Assembly (NCBI RefSeq): GCF_050948215.1
Contig: NC_135155.1
Span: 14,030,001 to 14,094,000 of the forward strand
Reading direction: 5' to 3'
DNA: 64,000 nt
Origin: Halictus rubicundus
Lineage: Eukaryota; Arthropoda; Insecta; Hymenoptera; Halictidae
Below the pieces are notes generated by a model. That model saw nothing but the letters and a program-made list of their open reading frames with translations. It did not search any database and was not told the origin of the DNA. The first letter of the stretch is position 1. Every line of letters begins with the position of its first letter. Both the position numbers and the translations under genes were made by a program. Shown here in pieces: positions 12,960 through 25,029 of this stretch.

Positions 12960-13370
12960 AGCAATGATCCACACAATATATTAAAGTAATTCTCTTTATT
13001 AATGTCACTGATCTACAATCAAAAATGGTTAAAAATCCTCTTTATTAAGGTCAGTAATAATGATCCATAAACAAATTTTTAATAAAGCTCTTTATTAATG
13101 TGAGGAATAATGATCCATAAACAAATATTTAATAAAGCTCCTTATTAATGTCAGTAATAACGATCCATAGACAAATTTTTAATAAAGCTCTTTATTAATG
13201 TGAGCAATAATGATCCATAAACAAATTTTTAATAAAGTTCTTTACTAATGTCGGTAATAACGATCCATAGACAAATTTTTAATAAAGCTCTTTATCAATG
13301 TCATTAATAATCCACAAAAGAATTTAAAACAAATCTCTCGATTAATGTCACTAATAAAAATCCACAATGA
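12960..13370. repeat. Tandem array, 50-base unit
   Basis: AATAAAGCTCTTTATTAATG recurs at exactly 50-base steps (13081, 13131, 13181, 13231, 13281), with GATCCATAAACAAAT in each unit. About seven copies, diverging at the edges. AT-rich and non-coding. Confidence 0.88.
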
Positions 13371-13924
13371 AACGATAAAGGCTCCCAATTAATTGTCAGA
13401 AGGCGTGCATTTTCTGATGAACATAATTTTCCATTCTAACAGGAGAAAGACTCCATCACAGAAGCGTAACACCAGACAACTCCAGCTGAACTGATTAAGC
13501 AACAATGAATAACTCACGAACGCAACAGTTGATGCGATTTGACCTGGTGAACCGGGCGCAAAACGGTTCCAAGATGAATGAAAAATAAAGACACTAACTA
13601 ATATAGAGACGTTGGAATCCTGCTAGATTATTCCTTTACCGTTCCCGTTTAACGTATCAAGATCCCATTGTTCCTCGTGTTTCCTGCATCCCACACTCGT
13701 CATCCTAACCTGCTGGCCGTCGCGCATGCTCGCGGACGCCTCCTACGCCTTAATTAATAATTTCTTCGCTTTCACACCCCCGTTTCATTCATCCTATTCA
13801 GGTGTTTGCCCCAACAAATTCCTCTTCCGTTAACGAGTTAAACGCGTCCCGCGTTTTTCAAGAATTTTTCTTGCGTCTCGATTGGTGTAGCGACAATCAA
13901 AATTTTCAACCAGAAGCACAAAAG

Positions 13925-14075
13925 TTCTCCTTCGAATTTTCCTCTTTTGAATGATCCCTTTCCCAGCGAAAAATATCCTCACGTGAGGACGAAAAGTTGA
14001 GGCACGTGAAAACCATTGTTCGCCCACTTTTGTCGGTAAAGTGGTCGCTCTACCTTATCGCGAATCTACGAAGTC
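13925..14075 (-). repeat. Dispersed repeat family B, left-end fragment
   Basis: On the - strand it reads GCGATAAGGTAGAGCGACC, then GCTGGGAAAGGGATCATTC, which corresponds to the first 150 bases of the 34-kb copy. Confidence 0.6.
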
Positions 14076-14244
14076 TCTTAAAATTCCACAAATGTAGCAA
14101 AAAACGACGTAGAAAATTCTGCTGGCAGGCAGCGCAAGGATGTATCGTTGCAGAAGTTGCATTCGACGCGCGCATCACCGATTACCCACGATTTAATCTT
14201 CGGATCGCTCGAGTTTGCGATCATGCTCGTCATAACCACCGCCG

Positions 14245-14247
<3 letters not shown>

Positions 14248-14298
<51 letters not shown>
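14248..14298. repeat. CT dinucleotide microsatellite
   Basis: About 25 uninterrupted CT units. Confidence 0.95.
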
Positions 14299-14300
<2 letters not shown>

Positions 14301-14764
14301 GCCCTCTCTCCGCTCGAAGTTGTGCTAACCTGCGTCGGTTTCTGGCCCTGCTCCTCCCATCCATCCATCCATAACGTTTCGTCGAAAACGCTGTAACGGC
14401 ATCGCGAGTGCCGAGACGCATGGTAATTGTACGTGGCTAACTTACAGACGCGGAACGGCCCCGGGGCGCCAAGTATCATCCGGTTGTATCACTGACGCAA
14501 CATCCGGCCGCAGACACCGACATCCGACAACTCGCTACGCAAAACCAACCAACCCCCCTGCTACTCCCATCCCCTGGCTCAACTATCATCCCCCTTTTGC
14601 TACCGCAGCTCTGCCTGCCAACCAACGCCAGAGACAGAGTTCGAAGCCGGTTCGATTCGAAGCCAGGTTCGCGGAGACTTTGGATGGTACCCGCGGGTCG
14701 GACTGAGCGAATTACGGAGCAGACCCCTTGGAAACAGCTATGCTTCCTGTTGCGATCATTCTCA

Positions 14765-15126
14765 AGATCCACTGATCGCCGCGGTTGCAGATTATGGCCC
14801 GCCGAGAAAAATCGCGGAACGAAATATTTCAATCTTCGACGCGTTCAAAAATTTTGTTCGTCACCAGACTGCGAATCTATTTTGTAATTATTTTATTTGA
14901 GCATGCTGATATGTTGGTAACAATTTAACAAAGTTATTGAAGGAAGATCCACTGATCGCTGTGGTTGCAGATTATGACCCGCCGAGAAAAATCGCAGAAC
15001 AAAATATTTCAATCTTCGACGCGTTCAAAAATTTTGTTCGTCACCAGACTGCGAATTTATTTTGTAATTGTTTTATTTGAGCATGTTGATATATTACTAT
15101 CAGTTTAGCAAAGTTATTGAAGGAAG
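14765..15126. repeat. Tandem duplication, 180-base unit
   Basis: AGATCCACTGATCGC..GGTTGCAGATTAT at 14765 recurs at 14945, and both copies share GTTCGTCACCAGACTGCGAA. Two units separated by a few substitutions. Confidence 0.85.
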
Positions 15127-15934
15127 AGTGAAATTTCGATACTAGAGGTTCTGGTTAGATATCGGGGATTAAAAAATTTGTAATTAAAATTTGTAATTGT
15201 ACCCAAAAGTGCCCAAAGAGATTGCGTATTTTCTGATATCGATTTGCTGCTACTTTTCCAGTTCACTTTGACTTTTTAAAGCGAGCACGCCCCTCCAAGA
15301 AATCGGCGCAACAACAAAGGCGTCTAACGAGCATCTTCCGAGTCTCTTATCGACTCTTATCGACATCTGCGTTCGACGAGTTCGTACAAGAATAGTAGAG
15401 GCTTGTTGTCCTTTGATCGAAGTCGTAGAAGGGCCGACACAGTCGAGGTCGTGGTGTAGATCAAAGAATACTCTTCTCTCGGCAGATAGGAGGATTTTTG
15501 GGGCGGTTAGGGGCTCGAGTGGCGTGTTTATCGGCTCGGCGAGGACGTTGGCCAGACGCGTGTCTATTTCGGTGTTCGTTGGTGCCTGCTAGCAGAACTC
15601 GGTGGCTACCTGTCTCGTGTTTTCTCGCAAACCGAGGCACCGTGGGGCCGATCGCGAACAATAAACACCGCTCGGCCCGGATTCCGTGGAATCCGTGGCT
15701 GGCCGGTCCAGCTGGACAAGTCATTTTCATCTTCACCAAATTCCCTTAACTCTACAAAATCCTCTAGAACCACAGGACCGGTAAAACTATCAAATTTATT
15801 TCATAATTATTGCAGGAAAATTTCTGCGAAATTAACTAACCAGTCAATTGCGTTTGACGACTATATCCGTCACGGGGAGAAGGCAGTGTCATGACGCCTA
15901 TATCCGTCATCGCTTAATTCTAGGGACACACATA

Positions 15935-16481
15935 CACAGGCTCGCGAAAGTATTCGAACGCCCTTCAAAACAGTATAACTTGTAACTTGATTGCTAGGAA
16001 TTATAAGAGCAAATAAAAAAGGCACTTTCCAAAACTTTTTTATTTCAGCTTGTAACGAAAATTTTAAATATGCGTTTTGTAGATCTATATAAATTCGATC
16101 GATATATACATGAGCTACAAATAGTTAAAAGTGGTGAAAATCGTAGTTTTTCACGACTTTTAGCCACTTTCTGTTTAAAATTCACAAGTTCGAACATCTT
16201 TCGATGCGTGCCGTTTTTATCTGCGTCAACCGATTTCGACGAAATTTTCAGTACGTTTACAACTAATCTAGATCTACAAATTGCATATTTTAAATTTTCA
16301 TTACGGGTTCAAAAGTGCCATTGTTATAACTCCTAGCAATTGCGATTTTCTCACAATCTTTTTTACGCGTCACTCGGTAAACCAATTCTTCTAATTGCTC
16401 AAAAAAATTCAGGTTGTGTGGTGCAATTTAGAAAAAGTCATACTGTTTTAAAGGGCGTACGAATACATTCGTGAGCCAGTG
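15935..16481. mobile_element. Tc1-like foldback element, 547 bp
   Basis: Inverted ends CACAGGCTCGCGAAAGTATT and CACTGGCTCACGAATGTATT, continuing into a shared GCCCTT.AAAACAGTAT block, are flanked by TA. The body is AT-rich with no transposase. A partly similar body occurs at about 51,150-51,330. Confidence 0.72.
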
Positions 16482-16606
16482 TAGGTGCGCGCTCCGACTG
16501 GTTAATGCGCTAATGCGCACAACGAAGACAGTAGATTTCAGCTGAAATACTGAACTGCCCGCATTAAAATTCCTTTTTGTGAATACTCTTTAAGGGCCCG
16601 GTCATA

Positions 16607-17057
16607 GACTCGCGATAAGGTAGAGTGACTACATTACCGTCAAAAGATGGTGTCACGTGCCTCAAGTTTTCGTCTTTATATAAGAATATTTTGTCGCTGG
16701 TGAAGGGCTCATTCGAAAGAGGAAGGTTCAATCTAGGACACGTTGGTCAGGGACTGCCGAGATTCTGCAGATATTTGGTAACATAAGCGTTAGAAGTAGG
16801 CCAAAAATTGACGATGCCCATGCCGCGGAATGCACACATTTTTCTGCCATTGGATGAGTTTTCTGGATGAAATAGAGAGCAGCGCGCTAGAAAATATCTC
16901 CAGCTACAAATTGAGCTATATTTTGTCTTGATTCCCTGCGAAATAAAACCAAAAACTTGAAGCATGTTAGGACCCGTCGGATCAAGACCAAGACGGATAT
17001 TAAGTCTGTGTTTGGAGGCTACGAATGGAAATTATTAATGAAAAAGTCACGTGACTT
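16607..17057 (+). repeat. Dispersed repeat family B, copy 1
   Basis: About 450 bases matching 33,770-34,275 closely, from CGCGATAAGGTAGAGTGAC through AGGGCTCATTCGAAAGAGGA and TTGAGCTATATTTTGTCTTG to AAAGTCACGTGACT. It has no coding frame. It ends in a decayed hairpin around GATCAAGACCAAGACGGAT. Confidence 0.75.
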
Positions 17058-18461
17058 AAGAGAAGCGAGATTTTGCGACGTTCGAGCCGCGTCGGCCGAG
17101 CAGTGCATCGGCCGGCAGTTGCAATTGGCCCGATCGGTCCGAGTGCATGCGCAACGAGCGCACGGCTCCCAAGACGCCGATTCCGCGGACAGCAGCAGCA
17201 TCTTCGCGTTCTGCCGCGCGAATTGTTCGCGGTTTATGCACGTCAGGCAGCGGCAATTCGATGCAGCTAGCCGTACCCACCAGCAATTTACGGTACGCCG
17301 TAATGTTAACCCTGCCGCGCTGCTCTCGGTGCTCGGTGCTCGGTGCTCCGGGTATTTTTGGGGAGAATGCGGTTCCGGAATGGCTGCTCCACCACCCGGC
17401 GATAATTACTTCGACGTGTTTTCGGTAGGGAACGCCCGGCCCGACTTCACGCCCGCGTCTTCCGCGATCTTTCCGTGTTTCTGCCGATCGATCACGCTGT
17501 CTGGCTAGGCTCTTATTTTTTCCGGCACGAATCGACCGTGCGAAGTCGCCACAAACTGGCATAAACCGATACGGTGCTTTCAGAGTGTCGCAGAAAAACG
17601 GTTGCGAGCAGATTTCAATTAAAAACAGAGTACTACCGTAGTGCACGTTATCCTCATCCGAAAAATCTGAAAAAATACACATTAATAATAAATAGTCAAT
17701 AGTTAGTAATAGTTTATATTCGCATAATAATATAAACGTATTCGATAACTCCGCTATAAAATCAGCAATTCCAAAGTTTCTGGAATTTTTTAAAAATCGA
17801 TTTTGCAGTGAAAAATTCGGAAAAAATTCACAGTCGTGTCTGACGTTAGGAAGAATGTCCGTGAATTTTTCCGAAATTTTTTGTCAAGCGGACCGGAAGA
17901 AACAGGGCATAATTCGTTAAACAGTGACCAGCCTATAACTACCCTTGTGGTAGGGGTATCGACTTGTAACTCGTCACAAGCGTTCGTTTCGCGTTTTCGA
18001 ATCCAGAAGAGAGAACCTTGGAATGAAATAGTAAAGCAAAGGGTTAACAACACTCGTCTTTAATTTGTATCACAAATAATCTCCCGTTTCGAATACAAAA
18101 ATCGAATCGTGCACCTCGAAACAAGGAAGGGCTCGCATTAATTCCTCCAAAAGCGAGTCCAGAAAGCGGAAGCAAAATCCACCGAGTGCCGGTGATGTTA
18201 CCGATCGTCCGCGCCTGGAAAAATCGTTTACGAACTTGAAATTTCCCGATAGAATAAATCGGACATTCATTGGTAATAATACCATCATCGTTCGCGCAAT
18301 AAGACAAAGCACCGTAACATAATACGCGGGTACAATTTCACCGGGGCCGATGCCGATCGCGAGAGAGCCAATTACAGAGATCGGTTCGGTTCGGTTCTGA
18401 TTCCGTGCCGCTCGTAGATTAAAAGCGTCTCATCGGTGCCGGCGTTACAGTTACCTAATGG

Positions 18462-18483
18462 CGAACGAACGAACGAACGAACG
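18462..18483. repeat. GAAC tetranucleotide repeat
   Basis: Five to six GAAC units. Confidence 0.9.
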
Positions 18484-18702
18484 TTGGCGCGATGGTTGTG
18501 CTCGATTTACATGCGTGTAAATTATCATTGCCGATCGCCGATCCCTCTCGGAGCATCCATCCGACCGATCGTTAAATACATTGTATCCCGGGGGACTCTT
18601 TAATTCGCCGGCCGAACGCAACCGCGTGCCGGAAATTAATTTCTTCTTTTTCCGAGACCGGAATCGGTATTACAGAGCGGAAGTCCTCTCCCCCTTCCTC
18701 TT

Positions 18703-18720
18703 TCTCTCTCTCTCTCTCTC
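18703..18720. repeat. Short CT microsatellite
   Basis: About nine CT units in a pyrimidine-rich stretch. Confidence 0.85.
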
Positions 18721-19372
18721 TTTCTTTTCGATCCGTTCGCGAAATTACTGACATTTAGTCGTCGCTCGGAACTAATCGTTTTTCGGGTGTTGCTAATTCG
18801 ACGGTCGCGAACGAGAGCCGGGGGTTATAATTGGTCGAACTCGTAAACGGGGGCATTCTGTAATTATCTCGGAACGAGGTACAAAAATACGTATGAGTAC
18901 ACGCGACGCGAGTCCTCCTCCTCCTCCTCCTCCTTGATGTCGGCCGCTCTCTTTAGGCAGAAGCCCGCAGCGTCTTCTTCGGCGGCCGTTCGTTGTTGAG
19001 TGGCACGTCTCGTGTGACTCACTCGTGCCGAGGAACAATAAACCGTTCCTTACTTATTGAACCGCCCCGCGTAAACGTATCTTGAAAGAGTTATGCCTCT
19101 GTTTTGCACTCTCCAGTCACAGTTTCAAGGAAGAACGTTCGCCGCGCCTTCGGAGACCTGTCGTCAGACGTACTTCGACGGAATGCGAGCGTATGCTGCT
19201 CGACACTATTTTTCTTACGATCGTACGCATGCATTGTCTCAATACGCGTGAGAACCTCGGCACCGAAATCCGATTTGTATCGTCTTCGATCTGCAGACGC
19301 CAGCGTCGAGCCTTGAAGAGGACAGCGTGTGCGCAAAACAATCTTAAAGCTCTTCTCTTTCACACCAACATA

Positions 19373-19703
19373 TTTGCGACATTTTCCCGATTAAAACGAG
19401 TCCAAACACGATAGAATTAGGTTCATATTTACTCGTTTAATCCACGATCTAGTAGAACCTCGATTATCCGAACCGATGGCGACTAAATTTAAATAGTTCG
19501 ATCTACAGACAGCCTACACGATTCATTCCACTAATCAGTAGAGATTTAATCCGGCATTGTAGCTAGATAACTGTTCCATTATCTGAATATAGTCACCTCT
19601 CGTTCGGATAATCGAGGTTACTTCACATAGTGGATTATACAAGCAATTATAATAAAAACTGTATCGTGTTTGGGCTCATTTTAATCGGCCAAATGTCACA
19701 AAT
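19373..19703. mobile_element. Long-TIR MITE (family A), full copy
   Basis: About 95-base inverted arms: GATTAAAACGAGTCCAAACA ... CCTCGATTATCCGAACCGA on the left, mirrored by TCGGATAATCGAGGTT ... TGTTTGGGCTCATTTTAATC on the right, around a unique AT-rich centre. It has no coding sequence. Confidence 0.8.
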
Positions 19704-21842
19704 TTACTGACAAACGTTCCATAAAGTAACAATCATAAACAAAAGAGTTCTGCCATCGAATTACTATTATTACACCGATATATCAAATTTTATATGATGT
19801 TATCGACATTCGGAGCGTCTCAAGGGTTAAACCCCTGGTGATAAATTACTCACAGACATCATGCACATGTCATTCACATGTATCGACTGCACAAAGAGAT
19901 CATTAAAAAGTGACTTACTTTCATCCACACAATCTTTCTCAATTTTCGTATCAATTCCGGCCTACTCTCAGCGTAACTCAACAGAAGGATGTCCCCTAAC
20001 TCCCAGCAGGTGGCAACCACCGTACAGTCCACTGCCAAACAACTGATTCCGCGTACAATGAAAGTGCTACCTTAACAGCCAACCAGAGTCGAGGTGTAGT
20101 TTCCCGGTAATTTTCCCGTCAGGTTCGGCGGCCGTCCGGAAATATTAAGTCGGCCGTTTTACTTTGTCATCTCCGGTTCATCCTGACTGTCAACGGGCCT
20201 GCATTATGAATGCGAGGCAATTTAAAATTCATTAGAACGGTTCCGGGGTACACACTGTGTCGGCACCCCCTTGGCCTGTCACTTCGGCCTCCAGTCGAGC
20301 CTTTGCTACCGTTTCCCCCCGGCTGGAGGGGATAATTGTTCGTCACTGGAACTGCTTCGGAGGAGAACAGAGAGACGCGAGCCAATCTGCCCCAGCTTCT
20401 CTTGTTTATTTAAATAATGCACAGGGGTGAGCCCCGGGAATGGATGACTACAAAGCCCCGGGAACCGCTACAAGACTCTCGCTCGCTTGCTCTATTTCTC
20501 TCTCCCTCGAAACACAGCTCCGTGACAACCGAGCCAATCCACCTGTCACGTCGAGACGAACATTAGCCGGCAGTTTTGCGCATTTTCGCGACCCCCTTCC
20601 TCCTCCCCCCGCCCCGCCCCAAATTACGCTACCCCGACTTTTTTCGCAACTCGGATCGTTTCGCGGTGGCGCTCCTTCGACACGCTCCCTTTGAGACTCG
20701 ATTTCTTCGGAGAAACGCGAGCACAGCTCTCTTCTTTCGATTTTAAACGACTGCGTGGGAGGCTGATCACTTTTAGGAGACGAAAGGTACAGCTGGATAA
20801 GTCGGTCAAATGTTATACTCGATTTGCTACAAGCAAAGTGAAAATCGAATTTTTATTTTATTATGCACGATGCACTTTAGAGAAAGGTCTGAAAGAAATT
20901 GAGAACATTGCTGTCGACGTCACGCTACTGAATTTTGATGAAATTGGTGTTCCATTTTCCGCAGTTGACAAGATCGAAAATGGCTGAGACATCGGCGAAG
21001 AATCCTTCGCAAAGTGACTCGCGAAGCTCGTGTAGAGGGAGAAGAACAATAACAGAAATTCAGCAAGAAAGCGGAGGGAGCGGTGTCCACCGCGAAGGGT
21101 TAAGAAGTCAGAAGTCTACCTGTTCGCCTAATCTAAATCAATCCTAGCCCCCTAATTCAATTTCGACCCGGGGATTCGGTTCGAAAGCCCCGGAAGCCGC
21201 TATCGGCGAGTTTTTCATGGAAAGAAGAGAATAATAGAGCCGGATCGGGCCAGGGGTGGGAACGGAGGGTGGCGGGGGTGGGTTCGAGGGGTGGATCAAT
21301 CGCACCTCCCCGGGCCGGAATAGCCTCTTCTTTATAAATGAGAGAACGAAGGGGGTGGACGTTCCGGGGATGGGACGAGTTTCGAGGCTGCAGTTTAGAT
21401 ATTCACCGGTTGATTACCGTCCCGATGGGGTGTGGGCCCACGGAAAAGGGGAATCCCCCGGAGGACGCTAACTCGACAACTGACAAATTAGCCCGCCGCC
21501 ACGACGACACTTGCAAAATGGGTCGACAAGAAGATGCCCGGTTTCCGCTCTGCGAATTTGACGCGGACCCACCTCGATGAGATTCGTGCCCGTGTTTGTC
21601 GGAGTCAATTTCCACCCCCCGGTAGACAGCCTGAACGATACGCAACCCCCTTCCGGTTATCGGTCACCCAACCCTCGATCGAAAACCGGCACTGGTGATC
21701 GATCGGTCGACCCTAATCGCCGCGCCACCGGCCTACGATTTTTATGCTGAGGGACTCTTCTGCTTTAGAACCTTGAAGAATTTTTCTGCATTTTCTTAAA
21801 GCAGGGGTACGTCTTCAAAAAGATTTTCTTGGAACCTATTAC
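19704..21842. other. No gene seen
   Basis: Alternating GC-rich and AT-rich blocks. Frames up to 98 codons, no splice pairs that join into a convincing protein. Confidence 0.55.
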
Positions 21843-22370
21843 GGCAACGCCAGAATCGAATTCACATTTTTATTTGTTAGTGTGGGCACGCTGGAATCGA
21901 ATACACATTTTTATTTTTTAATATAGGCACACTGGAATCGAGTACACATTTTTATTTATTAGTATGGGCACACTGGAATCGAGTACACATTTTTATTTGT
22001 TAGTATAGACACGCTGGAATCGAATACACATTTATATTCGTTAATGTAGACACGCTAGAGGCATGCACACATTATTATACTTTAATGTAGGAATGCTGTG
22101 ATCGAATGCATATTTTTATTTGTCAATTTGGTAACGTTAGAATCGCATACACATTTTTATTTGTCACTGCAGGCACGCTAGAGGCATACACACATTTTTA
22201 TATGTCGACGTAGGAATGCTGGAACCGAATGCATATTTTTATTTGTCAATTTGGTAACGTTAGAGTCATACACACATTTTTATTTGTCACTGCAGGAACG
22301 CTAGAGGCATACACACATTTTTATACCTTGACGTGGGAATGGTGGAACCGAATGCATATTTTTATTTCGT
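21843..22370. repeat. Tandem array, 41-base unit
   Basis: GGAATCGAATACACATTTTT-type units recur every 41 bases at the left (GAATCGA at 21853, 21894, 21935, 21976, 22017) and drift to variants with AGAGGCATACACACAT at the right. About 13 units. Confidence 0.85.
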
Positions 22371-23608
22371 AACACTTACATTTGCATGGTGATTGAGGAA
22401 CATTACAGTCCGGCACGGATTTTTATTTAGAAGCCCCGGGTCTAAAACGAAACAAAGACGCCATAACCACTGAGAATGCTATTAAGTAGAGCTTCCCTGG
22501 GCCGAAGTGATAAAGCTACAATTCAGAATACGATCTTCACCCGACTCCAGCGGAGGCCATATCGATTCTCGCCCCGAGAAGTTAGCCGACACCGTGCGCC
22601 TTTATTAAACGAGAATCGCGCGCGATTCGCTCGACGGTTCTCGTACCAACTTGCCCGCCCCTTAACAACGCTAAAAACGGACAAAACAGGAAGAAAAACC
22701 GAAACGAGAAACAAATAAAAATAAAGCCCCGTGCAAAACTCGACGTTTCGGGCAATTACCGTTTAAACGGTTGAAACGCGAAATCGTCGGAAATCAGAGG
22801 CGACGTCTCGAGTTCGCGGTTCACGAGTCTGCGGGGGAGGGGGGTGGTCTCGAAGTCCGGGGGTGGTTTTAAACCCGGGGAATTTCTCGTCCGGGGTCCT
22901 AAGTGAATTGAAAATAGAAAAAAAAAAAGGAAGAAAGGAGAGAGAGGTAACGGCCCGGCGTAAATTATGTCCGAGGTAGAAAAGCGACCATGAGGGGTGG
23001 TTCGGGCAATACTTTTCGCATCGGGGCCGACAGAGGGGGCTCGGGGGATTGTTATTCGTGCGGCGTAGAGGCTCGGTGTCGCTTTCACTAGAGTCGGTTA
23101 CTGATAAACGAGCGGTTTCAAACCCTCTTCCCCTCTCGCTCTACCTTCGAAAGCTACCCCCGTGAATGCAAACTCACCCTTCTTACCCGACACGCTTCAA
23201 CCTCGCGCCGAGGTAGACTACGGTGTAAATCGTTTTCAAACTTAAACGATTGTCGACGACAGACCCGGAATTAATCGTCGTCGCGATTCCGATTCGCGGA
23301 CCCGTGACGGGCACGCTAATTGCCGAAGAATTCTCTCCTCTGCCGTCCCCTAAATCACCCTTCTATCGACTCGCAAGCTATTCTTCTAGTTCTCATTTCA
23401 GACGCTCTTTCCTCGTGTCACTATTCTGCAGGGTGTCTTCGAACAATTACTGTTACGTTTTCAGTAGGTATACCCTCATCCGCAATACGGCGACAGCCGC
23501 CCCGCGCCGTTGCCTTGTATCGAAAGAAAACTGTCATATGAAAGATTTCTAACCTACCTTTTGGTACAGCGCAATTATTGAAAATTCTACTAATAGGCTT
23601 CCTGATAT
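22371..23608. other. No gene seen
   Basis: GC-rich at 22,540-23,350. Overlapping short frames only. Confidence 0.55.
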
Positions 23609-23946
23609 TTAACCCTTTGCACTCGGCGCTATTTTCATTTTAAAACTATATTTTTCTTCCGTCTTAGAATAGTTTCACTTTATTCATACGAAAATGATTC
23701 GACTTCTACATATAATATTTAAATGTTTAGTAATCTATTGAATACAAATTTTGTAATATTCGGGTGGGTGACGGAATTATTCGTCCAGGTTTTGAAATTA
23801 ATTTAAAATATATTTGGGATCTGTAAAATGCAAGATAGCTGGGGGACTGCTCAATGTCATACATTCAATTTTTTGCAATTTTTATTTCATCAGATAAATT
23901 GCTTTGATTTTATGAAATTTTTGAGGTTTGGCAGACAAAGTGTTAA
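23609..23946. mobile_element. TTAA-bounded composite element
   Basis: The left end is of the CCCTTTGCACTCG type. The right part, from GGGTGACGGAATTATTCGTC to TTGGCAGACAAAGTGTTAA, matches the CACGTTGACTGCC element at 55 kb. It looks like a chimera or two overlapping insertions. Confidence 0.6.
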
Positions 23947-24356
23947 TACGCCCGACTGCTGGAACTTATTAATTGATCCAGCAGTATAAACGCAATCCAA
24001 GACAGGAGACGACCACTTAAGACAGCAAAGGATCAGCCAAGAGAGTCCTGAAGGACTCGAACGACGCGGTAATGTCTCGGGACACGAAAATCCAGGCAGG
24101 ACGTGTTCCAGAGCATCCGGTCCGGGTTTGAATCATCGCGAGGACTAGCGGTCACGACGCGCCATCATTCCCAGCGCGGAAATAGCGGTTATTTTTTCAC
24201 GGGCCGAGAAAGATACTGCGGGCCGTGAGAGGGTGGGACATTAGCCATAAATTCGTGGCTCCCCAGTGGCAAATACGGAGGCCACCGTGTGCCATGCCAA
24301 TTGTATAAATTGGCTATGACAAACTTATCGTCCCGGTGGCACGCGCGTGAGAGTCA

Positions 24357-24360
<4 letters not shown>

Positions 24361-24399
<39 letters not shown>

Positions 24400-24410
24400 G
24401 AGAGAGAGAG
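24361..24410. repeat. GA dinucleotide microsatellite
   Basis: About 25 AG units with one GGG interruption. Confidence 0.95.
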
Positions 24411-24872
24411 AAGTGGCCAACCACCGCACCAAGGGGTCGATACTTTTCTCGAACGACACACGGGCTTTTTGCTGCAGGTGCGTCATTCCCTCGTGGTCGT
24501 TTGAGACATCGTTCCCTCGAGGTCCTCCGGGAAACGTGAGCATCCTACGAGCGTTCTTGTATCCTCCTCGATTTTTCGTGCGTGGTCCTCCAACAATCGA
24601 TTGCCATATTCCGATTATTTTTACCGGAACATGCACGGCAGTACGGGTACCATTAGCTGTACAAATTAATTCGTGCTCTTCCTTATGGGTTACTTTCTAG
24701 AGCAGAGTGTCAGGTTTGTAAACAATCATTAAGCAATAAATAAATCAATAAACAAATCTTCATCACTAAATAACGGATCCTTATGCAAAATAAAATTATT
24801 TTTTACCTGAATTGCAACGAACTCAAGTGAAACAGAAATTTATTTTCTTTCTGATTTGGCAGATTGGAAATA

Positions 24873-25029
24873 TTAGGTCGTCCCATAAGTTCGTGCCGTG
24901 GATATGTTTATATTACTCACCATTGAAAAGTATTTTAATGAAAAACTGCAGTATAGTGACGGTATGGTGTCTTTGCCAAAAAGGTCAGAAGATTTTGTGG
25001 AATGAAATGGTGATTATGGGACGACCTAA
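24873..25029. mobile_element. Mariner-type MITE with TA target duplication
   Basis: Perfect terminal inverted repeats TTAGGTCGTCCCATAA and TTATGGGACGACCTAA bound 157 bases with no coding capacity, flanked by TA on both sides. The terminal sequence is of the mariner type (TTAGGT..CCCATAA). Confidence 0.82.

Larger units (their letters stand above)
17058..19372. other. GC-rich stretch, no gene seen
   Basis: The block 17,060-17,520 is GC-rich with frames of 183 (+) and 208 (-) codons lying over each other; neither has a recognisable motif. Short microsatellites at 18.46 and 18.70 kb. Confidence 0.5.

Noticed and set aside
14640..14680. GGTTCGATTCGAAGCC resembling a tRNA T-arm
   Set aside because: No acceptor stem, D-arm or anticodon arm could be folded around it.
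17056..17682. A 208-codon antisense frame and an overlapping 183-codon + frame
   Set aside because: GC-rich DNA with few stops; no motif, no splice support, and the + frame begins inside repeat family B.
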